A DNA stretch of 9,644 nucleotides from CAXSDR01 sp964236445. Its GTDB lineage: Bacteria; Actinomycetota; Actinomycetes; Motilibacterales; Motilibacteraceae. The position numbers were made by a program, and so were the translations under genes. The first letter of the stretch is position 1. Each line of letters starts with the position of its first letter. The stretch lies in contig CAXSDR010000117.1 in assembly GCA_964236445.1 (NCBI GenBank), positions 1 to 9,644 on the forward strand, in the 5' to 3' direction. Positions 1 to 6,979 of the stretch are shown here, piece by piece. The notes under the pieces were generated by a model that was given only the letters and a program-made list of their open reading frames with translations, was not told where the DNA came from and ran no database searches.

Positions 1-2710
1 CCGGCTTGAAGGCGTAGATGTCGGTGTAGCCGGAGATGGTGTCGCTCGACACGTTCAGAGACGCGGTCTGACCGGCGGACCCGGCGAACGTGGTGGTGAC
101 AGCCTGACCCAGCCGTACGTTGCTCACCGTCGTTGGGGACGTGGTCAGTGCGGCCGCCACGGCCGGGGTCGATGCCGTCAGCGTGAGCGACACGGAGCCG
201 ATAGAGATCGGGCGCACCGTCACGGTGTAGGTGCCGGTCACTGGCATGACGCCGTAGTTGAGGACCGAGTTGCTGCCTGCGCTCGACGACCAGTAGTCCA
301 GGGTCGTGCCGTCGGGCTTGTAGACGTAGACATACGTCGATGTCGTGGAGGTGTTGGCGCTCACGGCCACCGTCAGGCGCTGGCCCGCAGTGCCGGAGAG
401 AGTGCCCGTGGCGCTCTGGCCGGCGCGTGGCAGCGTCACAGCGGTGCCGGCACCAGTGAGGCTGATCCCGCCGAGAGCCGTTGCGGTCGAGGCCGTCAGT
501 GTGAGCGCACCGGTCACCGCGAGCTGTGGTTGCACGACGACGGTGTAGGTGCCCGTCGCCGACAGGGTGCCGAAGCTCAGGACTGCGTTGCTGCTCGCGC
601 TGGCGTAGGAGTAGTCGAGCTGGGTGCCGTCGGGCTGGTAGACATAGACGTACGTCGTCGCCGCGATGGTGTTGCCCGTCACCGCGATCGTCAGTGACTG
701 TCCGGCGGTGCCGGACAACGTGGCACCAGCTTCCTGGCCCGCCCGGGCGATGGTGACGGTGGTGCCCGCGCCCGTCAGGCTCAGTGCTCCGGCAGCAACC
801 CGCGTCGATGCCGTGAGGGTCAGGGCTCCGGTCGCGACGGCTTGGGGCAGCACCACCACCGTGTAGGTCCCGGTGGCCGGCAGAGCGCCGAAGTTCAGGA
901 CGCCGTTGCTGCTTGCGCTCACGTAGTCGTAGCTGAGCTGGGTGCCGTCGGGGTTGTAGACGTAGACGTAGGTTGTCGCCGCGATGGTGTTGGCGGAGAC
1001 GGCGATGCTGAGCGCCTGTCCGGCGGTGCCGGCGATGGCGGCGCCGGCATCCTGGCCGGGCCGGCCGAGGGTCACCGTGGTGCCGGCGCCGTTGAGGCTC
1101 ATCGACCCGGCAGCGACGCGCGTGCTCGCGGTCAGCGTCATGGACCCGGTGCCCGCGGACTGCGGCTGGATCAGCACGCTGTAGGTGCCGGTCGTCGCGG
1201 GGGTGCCCACGTTGACGACGGCGGAGCTGGCCGAGCCGACGTAGTGGCTGCTGCCGAGCTGGGTGCCGTCGGGGTTGTAGACGTAGATGTAGCTGTAGGT
1301 GGAGAGCGTGTTCGCGGTGACGCCGATCGTGAGGGCCTGTCCGGCGGTGCCGGCGACGGTGGCGCCCGCGTCCTGCGCGGGCCGGCCGAGGGTGATCGTG
1401 GTGCCGGCGCCGTTGAGGCTCAACGCTCCTGCGGCGATGCGCGTGCTCGCTGTCAGGGTCATGGTCCCGGTGCCCGCGGACTGCGGTTGGACAAGCACGT
1501 TGTAGGTGCCGGTGGTGGGAAGCACGCCGACGCTGACGACGCTGTCGCTGGCCGAGCTGACGTAGTGGCTGCTGCCGAGCTGGGTGCCGTCGGGGTTGTA
1601 GACGTAGACGTAGCTGTAGGCGGACAGGGTGTTGGCCGTGACTGCCAGGCTGAGCGCCTGCCCGGCGGTGCCGGCGACGGTCGCGCCGGCTTCCTGGCCG
1701 GGGCGTCCGAGGGTGACGGTCGTCCCGACGCCGGTCAGGCTCAGGGCTCCGGCGGCGACCCGGGTGCTCGCGGCCAGCGTCATGGCGCCGGTGCCGGGCG
1801 CCTGCGGCTGGACCAGCATGGTGTAGGTGCCGGTCGTCGCCAGCCTGCCGACGTTGATGACGGCCGAGCTGGCCGAGCTGATGTAGTGGCTGCTGCCGAG
1901 CTGCGTGCCGTCGGGGTTGTAGACGTAGATGTAGCTGTAGGCCGACACGGTGTTCGCCGTGAGGCCGATGCTGAGGACCTGACCGGCCGTGCCGGCGACG
2001 CTCGCGCCAGCTTCCTGGCCGGGACGTCCCAGCGTGACCGTGGTGCCCGCGCCGGTGAGGCTCAACGCCCCGGCGGCAACCCGGGTGCTCGCCGTCACGG
2101 TCATGGTCCCGGTGCCTGCGGACTGCGGCTGGACCACCACGGTGTAGGTGCCGGTCGTCGTCAGCGTGCCCACGTCGATGACGGCCGAGCTGGCCGAGCT
2201 GACGTAGTGGCTGCTGCCGAGCTGAGTGCCGTCGGGGTTGTAGAGATAGACGTAGCTGTAGGAGGTCAGGGTGTTCGCGGTCAAGGCGATCGTGAGCGCC
2301 TGCCCGGCGGTGCCGGCGACGGTCGCGCCGGCCTCCTGGCCCGGGCGTCCCAGCGTCACGGTCGTGCCGGCGCCGGTCAGGCTCAGTGCCCCGGCGGCGA
2401 CCCGGTTCGACGAGGTCAACGTGAGCGCACCAGTCGCCGCGTACGCCGGTCGGAGATAAACGAGGTAGGTGCCGGTCGTCGGCATGCTGCCGAGATCGAG
2501 CACCGTGTTGCTCGTCGAGCTGATGTAGTAGGTCGAGCCGAGGGGTGTGCCGTCGGGGCGGTAGACGTAGACGTACGTCGTCTTGGAGAACGTGTTCGAG
2601 GTGACGCCGAGGGTCAGCGCCTGGCCAGCGGTGCCCGACAGTGCCGTGATAGCCGACTGGCCGGCGCGCGTGATGCTGATCGCCGTGCCGGCCCCGGTGC
2701 TGGTGAGCTG
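1..2710 (-). repeat. Tandem array of ~321-bp coding repeats, at least nine units
   Basis: The plus-strand string gtgccgtcgg (rc of the PDGT codons, with small variants) recurs at 306, 624, 942, 1263, 1584, 1905, 2226 and 2547. Spacing is 318, 318, 321, 321, 321, 321, 321, so indels are whole codons. Unit starts on the minus strand are near 2710, 2389, 2068, 1747, 1426, 1105, 787, 469 and 157. The last is a diverged unit cut by the edge. Units 2-5 are close copies at both DNA and protein level (TQLGSSHY motif, QPQSAGTG motif). Unit 1 and units 6-9 are more diverged. The repeats look like beta-sandwich modules loosely similar to PPC-type domains; that fold is inference. Confidence 0.93.
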
Positions 2711-3889
2711 TCCCAGGCTGAGGGGGTCGGACATCGTGACGCCGACCTGGCCCGTGAGAGTGCCGCCCGGGTCGATGACCAGCTGGTAAGTCCGGCCGGC
2801 GGTGAGTCCGGTCAGGTGGAATGAGTCGTCGGTGCTGTAGGTGTTCGTGGCGACGACGTCGTTGAACGGACCGATCACCTGGTAGGAGACCGAGCCCCCG
2901 AACGTGCTCCCGGTGAGGCCGATGTCCAGCCGCCCGCTCGGCGGCGCGTCCACGAGCACCAGCGCGAGCTTCCCCGCCGTGGCCACGGGCAGGGAGGTGA
3001 GCGCCGCGCCGACGTTGACACGGCGGGCGGACTCGATGGTGGCGGGGTCGATGCCGGCGATGGGCACAGTGAAGTCGCCCGACCACGTCACCTGACCCGC
3101 CGGTGTGAGAACGAGCAGCGGGCCCGAGCTGGCCGTGGTGGGAACGACGACGGTGAGCGAGGTCGCGGTGGCAGCGGTGGCCTGTGCCCGCACGCCGTTG
3201 AAGGTGACGACGTCGTTGGCGAGGCCCGGGTCGAAGCCGGCACCGTTGATCGTGACCGTCGTCGTGGCCGCTCCGCTGCTGGGTGACACGGCGCTGATCG
3301 ACGGCGGCACCGGCGCGAGGGTGAACGTCGGTCCGACGGCCGTGACGCCGCCGACCGCGATCTTCACGGGCCCGGTGGTCGCACCCGCCGGAACCGTGAT
3401 CTTGAGCGACGTCGTTGCTGCCGCTGACACGGTCGCAGCGACGCCGTTGACTGTGACGGCGCTTGCCGTGGTGGAGAAGCCGCTGCCGTGCAGCACCAGC
3501 GTTGCGCCGGGTCGCGCCGACGCAGGCACCACGGACAGCAGGGATAGCTGAGTTGCGGCGTACCGCGCCACGTTGGTGATGTTGCCGGCGGCGTCGTACG
3601 TGTAGCTGGCCACGTCGGTGCCGTTCTGCACCGCGCCGACGATTCGCCCTGTGGCGTCGTACTCGTACTCGGCCGGACCACCCGATGCCGTCGTGACGTT
3701 CGTGGCAACGGCCTGCTTCGTTGCGGTCGGGACTGTCGCGGTCTGTGCACTTTTCACGATTGACGAGGGTTTGACCGCTGCCACCGGGTGGTACGACGGC
3801 TGTGCGGCGTTAGCTAGGCCCGCTGTTCCCGTCACGGTGCTGATGGCGACCGTCAGCGTGACGACGGACGTGACGAGGCGACGAGACAC
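1..3889 (-). CDS. Large secreted YD-repeat / IPT-TIG / tandem beta-repeat protein, C-terminus off the window
   Basis: The minus frame is open from GTG 3889 to the left edge (1296 codons), and an in-frame TGA just upstream fixes the 5' limit. GGAG lies 5 nt before the GTG. Residues 1-28 form a Sec-type signal peptide (SRR, hydrophobic core, ANA|AQ). Residues 74-110 hold two YD repeats (YEYDATGRI, YTYDAAGNI), the RHS signature. Residues 115-192 and 195-276 are two IPT/TIG Ig-like domains. Residues 285-386 form a degenerate repeat-like unit. From residue 394 onward at least nine repeats of 104-107 residues follow, each with a GTAGQ motif, a YVYVYxPDGT strand and a TTGTYTV strand. I saw no Cys in the translated mature part. 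By family analogy this is an extracellular or wall-associated protein, perhaps an adhesin or a polymorphic-toxin carrier. The end that would decide this is missing. Gene identity is not recognised. Confidence 0.88.
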   Translation of the reverse strand, partial: MSRRLVTSVVTLTVAISTVTGTAGLANAAQPSYHPVAAVKPSSIVKSAQTATVPTATKQAVATNVTTASGGPAEYEYDATGRIVGAVQNGTDVASYTYDAAGNITNVARYAATQLSLLSVVPASARPGATLVLHGSGFSTTASAVTVNGVAATVSAAATTSLKITVPAGATTGPVKIAVGGVTAVGPTFTLAPVPPSISAVSPSSGAATTTVTINGAGFDPGLANDVVTFNGVRAQATAATATSLTVVVPTTASSGPLLVLTPAGQVTWSGDFTVPIAGIDPATIESARRVNVGAALTSLPVATAGKLALVLVDAPPSGRLDIGLTGSTFGGSVSYQVIGPFNDVVATNTYSTDDSFHLTGLTAGRTYQLVIDPGGTLTGQVGVTMSDPLSLGQLTSTGAGTAISITRAGQSAITALSGTAGQALTLGVTSNTFSKTTYVYVYRPDGTPLGSTYYISSTSNTVLDLGSMPTTGTYLVYLRPAYAATGALTLTSSNRVAAGALSLTGAGTTVTLGRPGQEAGATVAGTAGQALTIALTANTLTSYSYVYLYNPDGTQLGSSHYVSSASSAVIDVGTLTTTGTYTVVVQPQSAGTGTMTVTASTRVAAGALSLTGAGTTVTLGRPGQEAGASVAGTAGQVLSIGLTANTVSAYSYIYVYNPDGTQLGSSHYISSASSAVINVGRLATTGTYTMLVQPQAPGTGAMTLAASTRVAAGALSLTGVGTTVTLGRPGQEAGATVAGTAGQALSLAVTANTLSAYSYVYVYNPDGTQLGSSHYVSSASDSVVSVGVLPTTGTYNVLVQPQSAGTGTMTLTASTRIAAGALSLNGAGTTITLGRPAQDAGATVAGTAGQALTIGVTANTLSTYSYIYVYNPDGTQLGSSHYVGSASSAVVNVGTPATTGTYSVLIQPQSAGTGSMTLTASTRVAAGSMSLNGAGTTVTLGRPGQDAGAAIAGTAGQALSIAVSANTIAATTYVYVYNPDGTQLSYDYVSASSNGVLNFGALPATGTYTVVVLPQAVATGALTLTASTRVAAGALSLTGAGTTVTIARAGQEAGATLSGTAGQSLTIAVTGNTIAATTYVYVYQPDGTQLDYSYASASSNAVLSFGTLSATGTYTVVVQPQLAVTGALTLTASTATALGGISLTGAGTAVTLPRAGQSATGTLSGTAGQRLTVAVSANTSTTSTYVYVYKPDGTTLDYWSSSAGSNSVLNYGVMPVTGTYTVTVRPISIGSVSLTLTASTPAVAAALTTSPTTVSNVRLGQAVTTTFAGSAGQTASLNVSSDTISGYTDIYAFKP

Positions 3890-4026
3890 GACGGCTCCGC
3901 TTCCGGGCGGTCATGCCGCCCCCCGTAGATGCAGCGCCCGGGAGGGCCGCCGCAAACTATCATGGCCGTGTGACGGTGAGGAAACCCCTCGGATGCTCGC
4001 TTTGCTCGACGAAAACTGTTGACCGG
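3890..4026. promoter_or_regulatory. Intergenic region upstream of the large repeat-protein gene
   Basis: This 137-bp gap follows the DyP gene and precedes the repeat-protein start, both on the minus strand. The best -10 candidate on the minus strand is GATAGT (rc of 3956-3961) with a poor -35 GTTTCC (rc of 3980-3985) at 18-bp spacing, which would leave a leader of roughly 60 nt. No convincing terminator for the DyP gene is visible, so read-through is possible. No small gene was found. Confidence 0.3.
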
Positions 4027-4030
4027 TCAA
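4019..4030. repeat. 12-bp perfect palindrome TTGACCGGTCAA
   Basis: A perfect dyad overlaps the TGA stop of the DyP gene and lies about 130 bp upstream of the repeat-protein start. It could be an operator, but a 12-bp palindrome is expected a couple of times by chance in a window this size, and no regulator gene is nearby. Confidence 0.25.
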
Positions 4031-5130
4031 GCAAAGAGCCCGCTCTGCCACCTCGTGCTCTGCGGCGGCGGGACGAAGAAGTAGCCGCCGCCGGTAGCGA
4101 GGACGTAGCGGTCGAGACGCTGCCCTGTCAAGCGCGTCTGCACCGCGGCGAAGCCACGAGTCACATCGGCCTGATAGCACATGAAGAGCAGTCCTTGCTC
4201 CGCGGACCCGGTGGCGTCAGTCGTCGTGTAGGACCAGCTCCGGCGCACGAGACGCGGGACTTCGTCGCCAGGCTTGCGCGGGTTCGCCCGGCGGACGTGC
4301 GAGTCAAGCGGCGCGATCCGGCCCTCCGGGTCATGGGCGAAGTCTGGCTCGCTCATGGAGTCGGTGCCGTCGAGCCACCTGCCGTCCCGTCGGCGTCCGA
4401 TCGCCGCTTCCTGCTCTGCCACCGTGTCGGCATCCCACAGGTCGCGTGACACCTTGATGACGCGGGTGACCAGGTAGCTGCCGCCGGCCGCCCATGCGGG
4501 CTCACCTCCGCCCCGCCCCACAAGCACCATGGCGTCGACATCGGCTCGCTTGCGCATGTCGGGATTGGCATGGCCTTCGGTGAAACCGAAGATGTTGCGC
4601 GTCAGTGCACGCCCGCGACTGCGCGTGTTCTCGGGCCGGAAGGCGGCCGTGCTCCACGCGACGGAGATCCCGCTGACGCCGGCCAGCGTCTGAGCCATCG
4701 CGGCTCTGGCCTTGGTCGCGCTGGAGGCGCCCACCTGAAGCACCAGGTCAGCCGTCACACGCTCGGGCTGCAGGATGTCCCCCACGAAGGTGGGCATCTC
4801 CACGAGCTGTCGCGGCCGTCGAGACTGCAGCCCGGCGCGTGTGAAGACCGAGGCACCGAAGCCCAACGCCGCAGACGATTCACCGCCAGCTCGCTCGGCC
4901 CGGTCGGCCAGCGTCTTCATGACGTCCCGCGTGGCTGCGGGGTTGTCGGTCGTGACTCGAAGGAAAGCGACGGTGCTGTGTGATTCGGGCAGCGACAGGG
5001 CGGGGTGCGAGGCCGTCGCGTCGTCGTCCGCCAGGCAGCCGCTCAGAGCCGAACCTGCGACGACGCCTGCAAGTCCCTGCAGCAGCCCACGGCGGGAGAC
5101 CCCGACCGGCATGGGGCAGCCATCCGACAT
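4027..5130 (-). CDS. DyP-type heme peroxidase, EfeB-like, Tat-exported
   Basis: The 367-residue product matches the EfeB/DyP family over most of its length. Residues 12-32 are a Tat signal (SRRGLLQG) ending in a lipobox-like LSGC, so it may be a Tat lipoprotein outside the membrane. Visible family segments are GFGASVF, NIFGF-TEG-HANPD (GxxDG position, here Glu185), EPAWAAGGSY, the proximal-heme segment DSHVRRANPR (His278), RRSWSY (Arg296, position of the conserved distal Arg), and the C-terminal LLFMCYQ and GGGYFF. The GxxD-to-His spacing is like EfeB, but the N-terminal domain is some 45 residues shorter than E. coli EfeB as I recall it. The family oxidises dyes or porphyrinogens with peroxide, and EfeB acts in iron uptake, but no efeU/efeO is seen here. 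Start choice is uncertain: ATG at 5112 (GGATGG upstream) or 5157 are alternatives. Confidence 0.88.
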   Translation of the reverse strand: MSDGCPMPVGVSRRGLLQGLAGVVAGSALSGCLADDDATASHPALSLPESHSTVAFLRVTTDNPAATRDVMKTLADRAERAGGESSAALGFGASVFTRAGLQSRRPRQLVEMPTFVGDILQPERVTADLVLQVGASSATKARAAMAQTLAGVSGISVAWSTAAFRPENTRSRGRALTRNIFGFTEGHANPDMRKRADVDAMVLVGRGGGEPAWAAGGSYLVTRVIKVSRDLWDADTVAEQEAAIGRRRDGRWLDGTDSMSEPDFAHDPEGRIAPLDSHVRRANPRKPGDEVPRLVRRSWSYTTTDATGSAEQGLLFMCYQADVTRGFAAVQTRLTGQRLDRYVLATGGGYFFVPPPQSTRWQSGLFA

Positions 5131-5168
5131 GGCCCAATCGTCGCACGAGCACCGCATAGCGTGGCCCC
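5131..5168 (+). promoter_or_regulatory. Divergent promoter region; TAGCGT -10 for a leaderless transporter mRNA
   Basis: Only 38 bp separate the DyP and TSUP starts. TAGCGT at 5157-5162 fits the actinobacterial TAnnnT -10 pattern and ends 6 nt before GTG 5169. No Shine-Dalgarno sequence is present, which suggests transcription starts at or next to the GTG. No good -35 is seen (CCAATC at 17-bp spacing). The DyP promoter must overlap this region or lie inside the transporter gene. Confidence 0.4.
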
Positions 5169-5945
5169 GTGCACGACCCGTCGGCCCTGACCTACACCGG
5201 GCTCGGTGCGGCCGCGTTGCTCGCCGGCTGGGTCGACGCGGTCGCCGGTGGGGGAGGGCTCGTCCAGCTGCCGGCCATGCTCCTGCTGCTGCCTGGCGCG
5301 ACACCGATCCAGATCCTCGCGACCAACAAGCTCTCCAGCATCTCCGGCACGACCGTCGCGGCCGTGACCTACTGGCGCCGCGTGCATCCGGACTTGCGAA
5401 CTGCACTTCCCATGTCGCTCGCCGCTCTGGTGGGCTCGCTGCTCGGTGCAACGGCAGCAGCCCACTTCCCTGAATCGCTATTCCGCCCTGTCGTCTTCGT
5501 GCTGCTGTTGGTCGTGGGCGCCTACACGTTCTTCCGGCCGTCGATGGGGGAGACGCAGAAGCTGCGCTTCACCGGACGCGCCCACGTCATCGCCACGCTG
5601 AGCGCCGCAGCGACCATCGGCGCCTACGACGGGCTCTTCGGCCCAGGCACGGGCAGCTTTCTCGTCTTTGCCCTCGTCGTTGTCGCGGGCTACTCCTTCG
5701 TGCAGGCGTCGGCCAAGGCGCGCATCGTGAACGTCGCCACCAACGCCGGGGCGCTCGTCATCTTCGTCGCGCACGGCGCACCGCTCTACCGTCTCGGTCT
5801 CGTCATGGCGGTTTGCAACGTGGTCGGCGGCCGCCTCGGTGCACTGAGCGCCATCAAGCGCGGCGCGGCTTTCATCCGCCCGGTCTTCCTGGTTGTCGTC
5901 GCCGTCCTTCTCGTCCGTCTCGGCATCGACCTCGTCACGTCCTGA
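5169..5945 (+). CDS. TSUP (TauE/SafE, YfcA-like) membrane anion transporter
   Basis: The 258-residue protein is almost wholly hydrophobic, with about seven or eight membrane segments as usual for TSUP proteins. The two halves of the family's internal duplication are both visible: GWVDAVAGGGG (20-30) with ATNK (51-54), and YDGLFGPGTGSF (from residue 153) with KARIVNVATN. This pattern is closest to the YfcA branch. The family moves sulfite, sulfoacetate, thiosulfate or other sulfur or organic anions across the inner membrane, but the substrate cannot be read from sequence. GTG 5169 is chosen because it lacks an SD yet sits 6 nt after a TAnnnT box, and the protein begins just before the first membrane helix. 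It is divergent from the DyP gene and convergent with the DUF4439 gene, so it is probably monocistronic. Confidence 0.92.
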   Translation: MHDPSALTYTGLGAAALLAGWVDAVAGGGGLVQLPAMLLLLPGATPIQILATNKLSSISGTTVAAVTYWRRVHPDLRTALPMSLAALVGSLLGATAAAHFPESLFRPVVFVLLLVVGAYTFFRPSMGETQKLRFTGRAHVIATLSAAATIGAYDGLFGPGTGSFLVFALVVVAGYSFVQASAKARIVNVATNAGALVIFVAHGAPLYRLGLVMAVCNVVGGRLGALSAIKRGAAFIRPVFLVVVAVLLVRLGIDLVTS

Positions 5946-5952
5946 GGTCGAT
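5925..5952. terminator. Hairpin at convergent gene ends, possible bidirectional terminator
   Basis: ATCGACCTC (5925-5933) and GAGGTCGAT (5944-5952) form a perfect 9-bp stem around a 10-nt loop. It spans the transporter stop codon and touches the last base of the opposing DUF4439 stop. No T-run follows on either side, which is common for actinobacterial terminators. The location between convergent genes supports the call. Confidence 0.5.
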
Positions 5953-6368
5953 CAGCTGCTGACGAGCCCCGGGAAGGGCACCGAGCCGCCACGCCACTGC
6001 GCGGCGCGCAGGGCTGCGTCGCGCAACGCGGCGACCGCCAGGACCCGCACGGGGCGCGTCGTCGACGCGCTGACCACATCGCCGTAGAGCGCTGCCAGCC
6101 GCTCTTCGAGGAGCACCGCGAGCGCGAGCGCCGAGCTCGACGTGCGCACCGGCAAGGGAAGGGCGTACGCCGCTTCAGCGACGACCGGCTCGGTGCCCAT
6201 CGACCGCAGCAACGCGTCGAGGATGTCGCGTTGCACACGGTGCTCGTCGAGAGCGGTGCCTGCCTCACCCACGCGCCGGGCCACGACCCGCGCGCCGACG
6301 ACTCCGTAGGCCCAGACCGCCGCGTGCTCGCCGGCGAGCGCCGCCTGCAACGCCTCGATCTCGGTCAT
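5952..6368 (-). CDS. DUF4439 ferritin-like domain protein
   Basis: The 138-residue, all-helical protein fits the actinobacterial DUF4439 family. Typical segments are LQAALAGEHAAVWAYGVVGA at the N-terminus (Glu14-His15), DEHRVQRD (41-48), a helix with Glu88-Glu89 (LLEERLAALYGDV), and a C-terminal AAQWRGG-PFPGL. No signal peptide is present, so it should be cytoplasmic. Its ATG overlaps the stop of the upstream ferritin-like lipoprotein gene (ATGA), indicating translational coupling. The longer frame upstream of the ATG is only the shadow of that gene. Glu and His residues sit where a ferritin-like four-helix bundle would bind metal, but whether it binds iron is unproven; the family has no established function that I can name. 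Confidence 0.86.
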   Translation of the reverse strand: MTEIEALQAALAGEHAAVWAYGVVGARVVARRVGEAGTALDEHRVQRDILDALLRSMGTEPVVAEAAYALPLPVRTSSSALALAVLLEERLAALYGDVVSASTTRPVRVLAVAALRDAALRAAQWRGGSVPFPGLVSS

Positions 6369-6886
6369 ACAACTTCGAGCAGCGCGGCGTGCACCGCATC
6401 GGCCGCCGCCAGCGACGCGAGCAGTCGCGCGAGGACCGGTGAAGCCGCCAGGGCCTGCGCGCCTCGCTCGGTGGCTGCCGCAGTCTCCGCCGAAGCGAGC
6501 GCCTGCCGCGCGACCTTCGCGTCGGCCGGCACGTCTGCCACGTAGCTGGCCGGGCTCGTCGCGTCGGGCGGGGGCGTCGTCGCTGCGCCACCGGGGCCAG
6601 GCGTGGGTGCGCGCCGCTGCAGTGCGCGCAGGTGGGCGTCGTGCTCGGCGGCAAGGGCGGAGAGTCGCGGCGCGAGGGCGGCGTGCCGGGTGAGGGTCGC
6701 GGCGTACGCCGCCAGCAGCTGCTCCTCGGTCGCGATCGCCGCGGCAATGAGCGCCAGATCGGGATCGGCCGGCGGCGACGGAGCCGGCACCGCGGTGCTG
6801 CGGGTGCGGCAGGCCGTGAGGAGCGATCCTGTGCCGAGCCCGAGGCCCGCAGTGAGCAGGCGCCGGCGGGTCCAGCGGTCGCTCAC
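6365..6886 (-). CDS. Tat lipoprotein with ferritin-like helical domain
   Basis: The product has 173 residues from GTG 6886, with AAGGGTGG as a likely ribosome-binding site just upstream. Residues 6-26 are TRRRLL, a Gly/Leu-rich core and the lipobox LTAC, so a Tat-exported lipoprotein anchored at Cys26 is predicted. A Pro-rich linker follows to residue 42. The folded part has helices carrying Glu54-Glu55, Glu81 with His82/His85 (AAEHDAHLRAL), a Pro/Gly/Thr-rich loop (94-114), then Glu134, Glu140 and Asp163-x-x-His166. This is the ferritin-like Glu/His layout, with Asp at the last ExxH position. It is the first gene of a two-gene operon with the DUF4439 protein, giving an outside/inside pair. 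A role in metal binding at the cell surface is inference only. Confidence 0.82.
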   Translation of the reverse strand: MSDRWTRRRLLTAGLGLGTGSLLTACRTRSTAVPAPSPPADPDLALIAAAIATEEQLLAAYAATLTRHAALAPRLSALAAEHDAHLRALQRRAPTPGPGGAATTPPPDATSPASYVADVPADAKVARQALASAETAAATERGAQALAASPVLARLLASLAAADAVHAALLEVV

Positions 6887-6979
6887 GTGACCACCCTTGC
6901 ATGCCGGGGGCACTAGGCTGGCCACCGCAGACCTACGAAGCTCGCGAACCGCACACACAACCGCACAGGAGGTGCCGAC
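6887..6979 (+). promoter_or_regulatory. Divergent promoter region and strong SD of rimP
   Basis: The 93-bp gap separates the minus-strand ferritin-like operon from rimP. AGGAGGTG (6967-6974) is a near-perfect SD 5 nt before the rimP ATG and decides that start. TAGGCT (6914-6919) is a TAnnnT-type -10 candidate, which would give a leader of about 50 nt. No convincing -35 is seen at 16-18 bp. The same TAGGCTGG string recurs before ylxR. Confidence 0.4.

Noticed and set aside
1..2710. CRISPR array or satellite repeat
   Set aside because: The period is 318-321 bp, multiples of three, with no short conserved repeat/unique spacer layout; it is protein-coding.
842..2824. Plus-strand open frame of 660 codons with repeated Gly/Ala/Arg/Val/Asp-rich sequence
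   Set aside because: It lies antisense to the repeat array. Its own periodicity simply mirrors the 321-bp repeats, its composition (GAGAVEA, RADVVAAAEL) is that of a GC-rich shadow frame, and the minus frame has a signal peptide and recognisable domains.
3105..3551. Plus-strand frame of 148 codons with a hydrophobic, secreted-looking sequence
   Set aside because: Antisense to the two TIG domains of the minus-strand gene; no SD and no family resemblance.
3954..4030. Riboswitch-like stretch (GCAAAGC and GAGG/CCTC hairpin) before the repeat-protein gene
   Set aside because: The paired elements are too short, and the conserved blocks of the c-di-GMP riboswitch class that I compared are not present.
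5131..5451. N-terminal extension of the DyP frame up to 5451
   Set aside because: The extension is Arg/Pro-rich, overlaps the clearly coding transporter gene, and would bury the Tat signal more than 100 residues inside.
6369..6902. N-terminal extension of the DUF4439 frame up to 6902
   Set aside because: It is the out-of-frame shadow of the ferritin-like lipoprotein gene; DUF4439 similarity begins exactly at ATG 6368.
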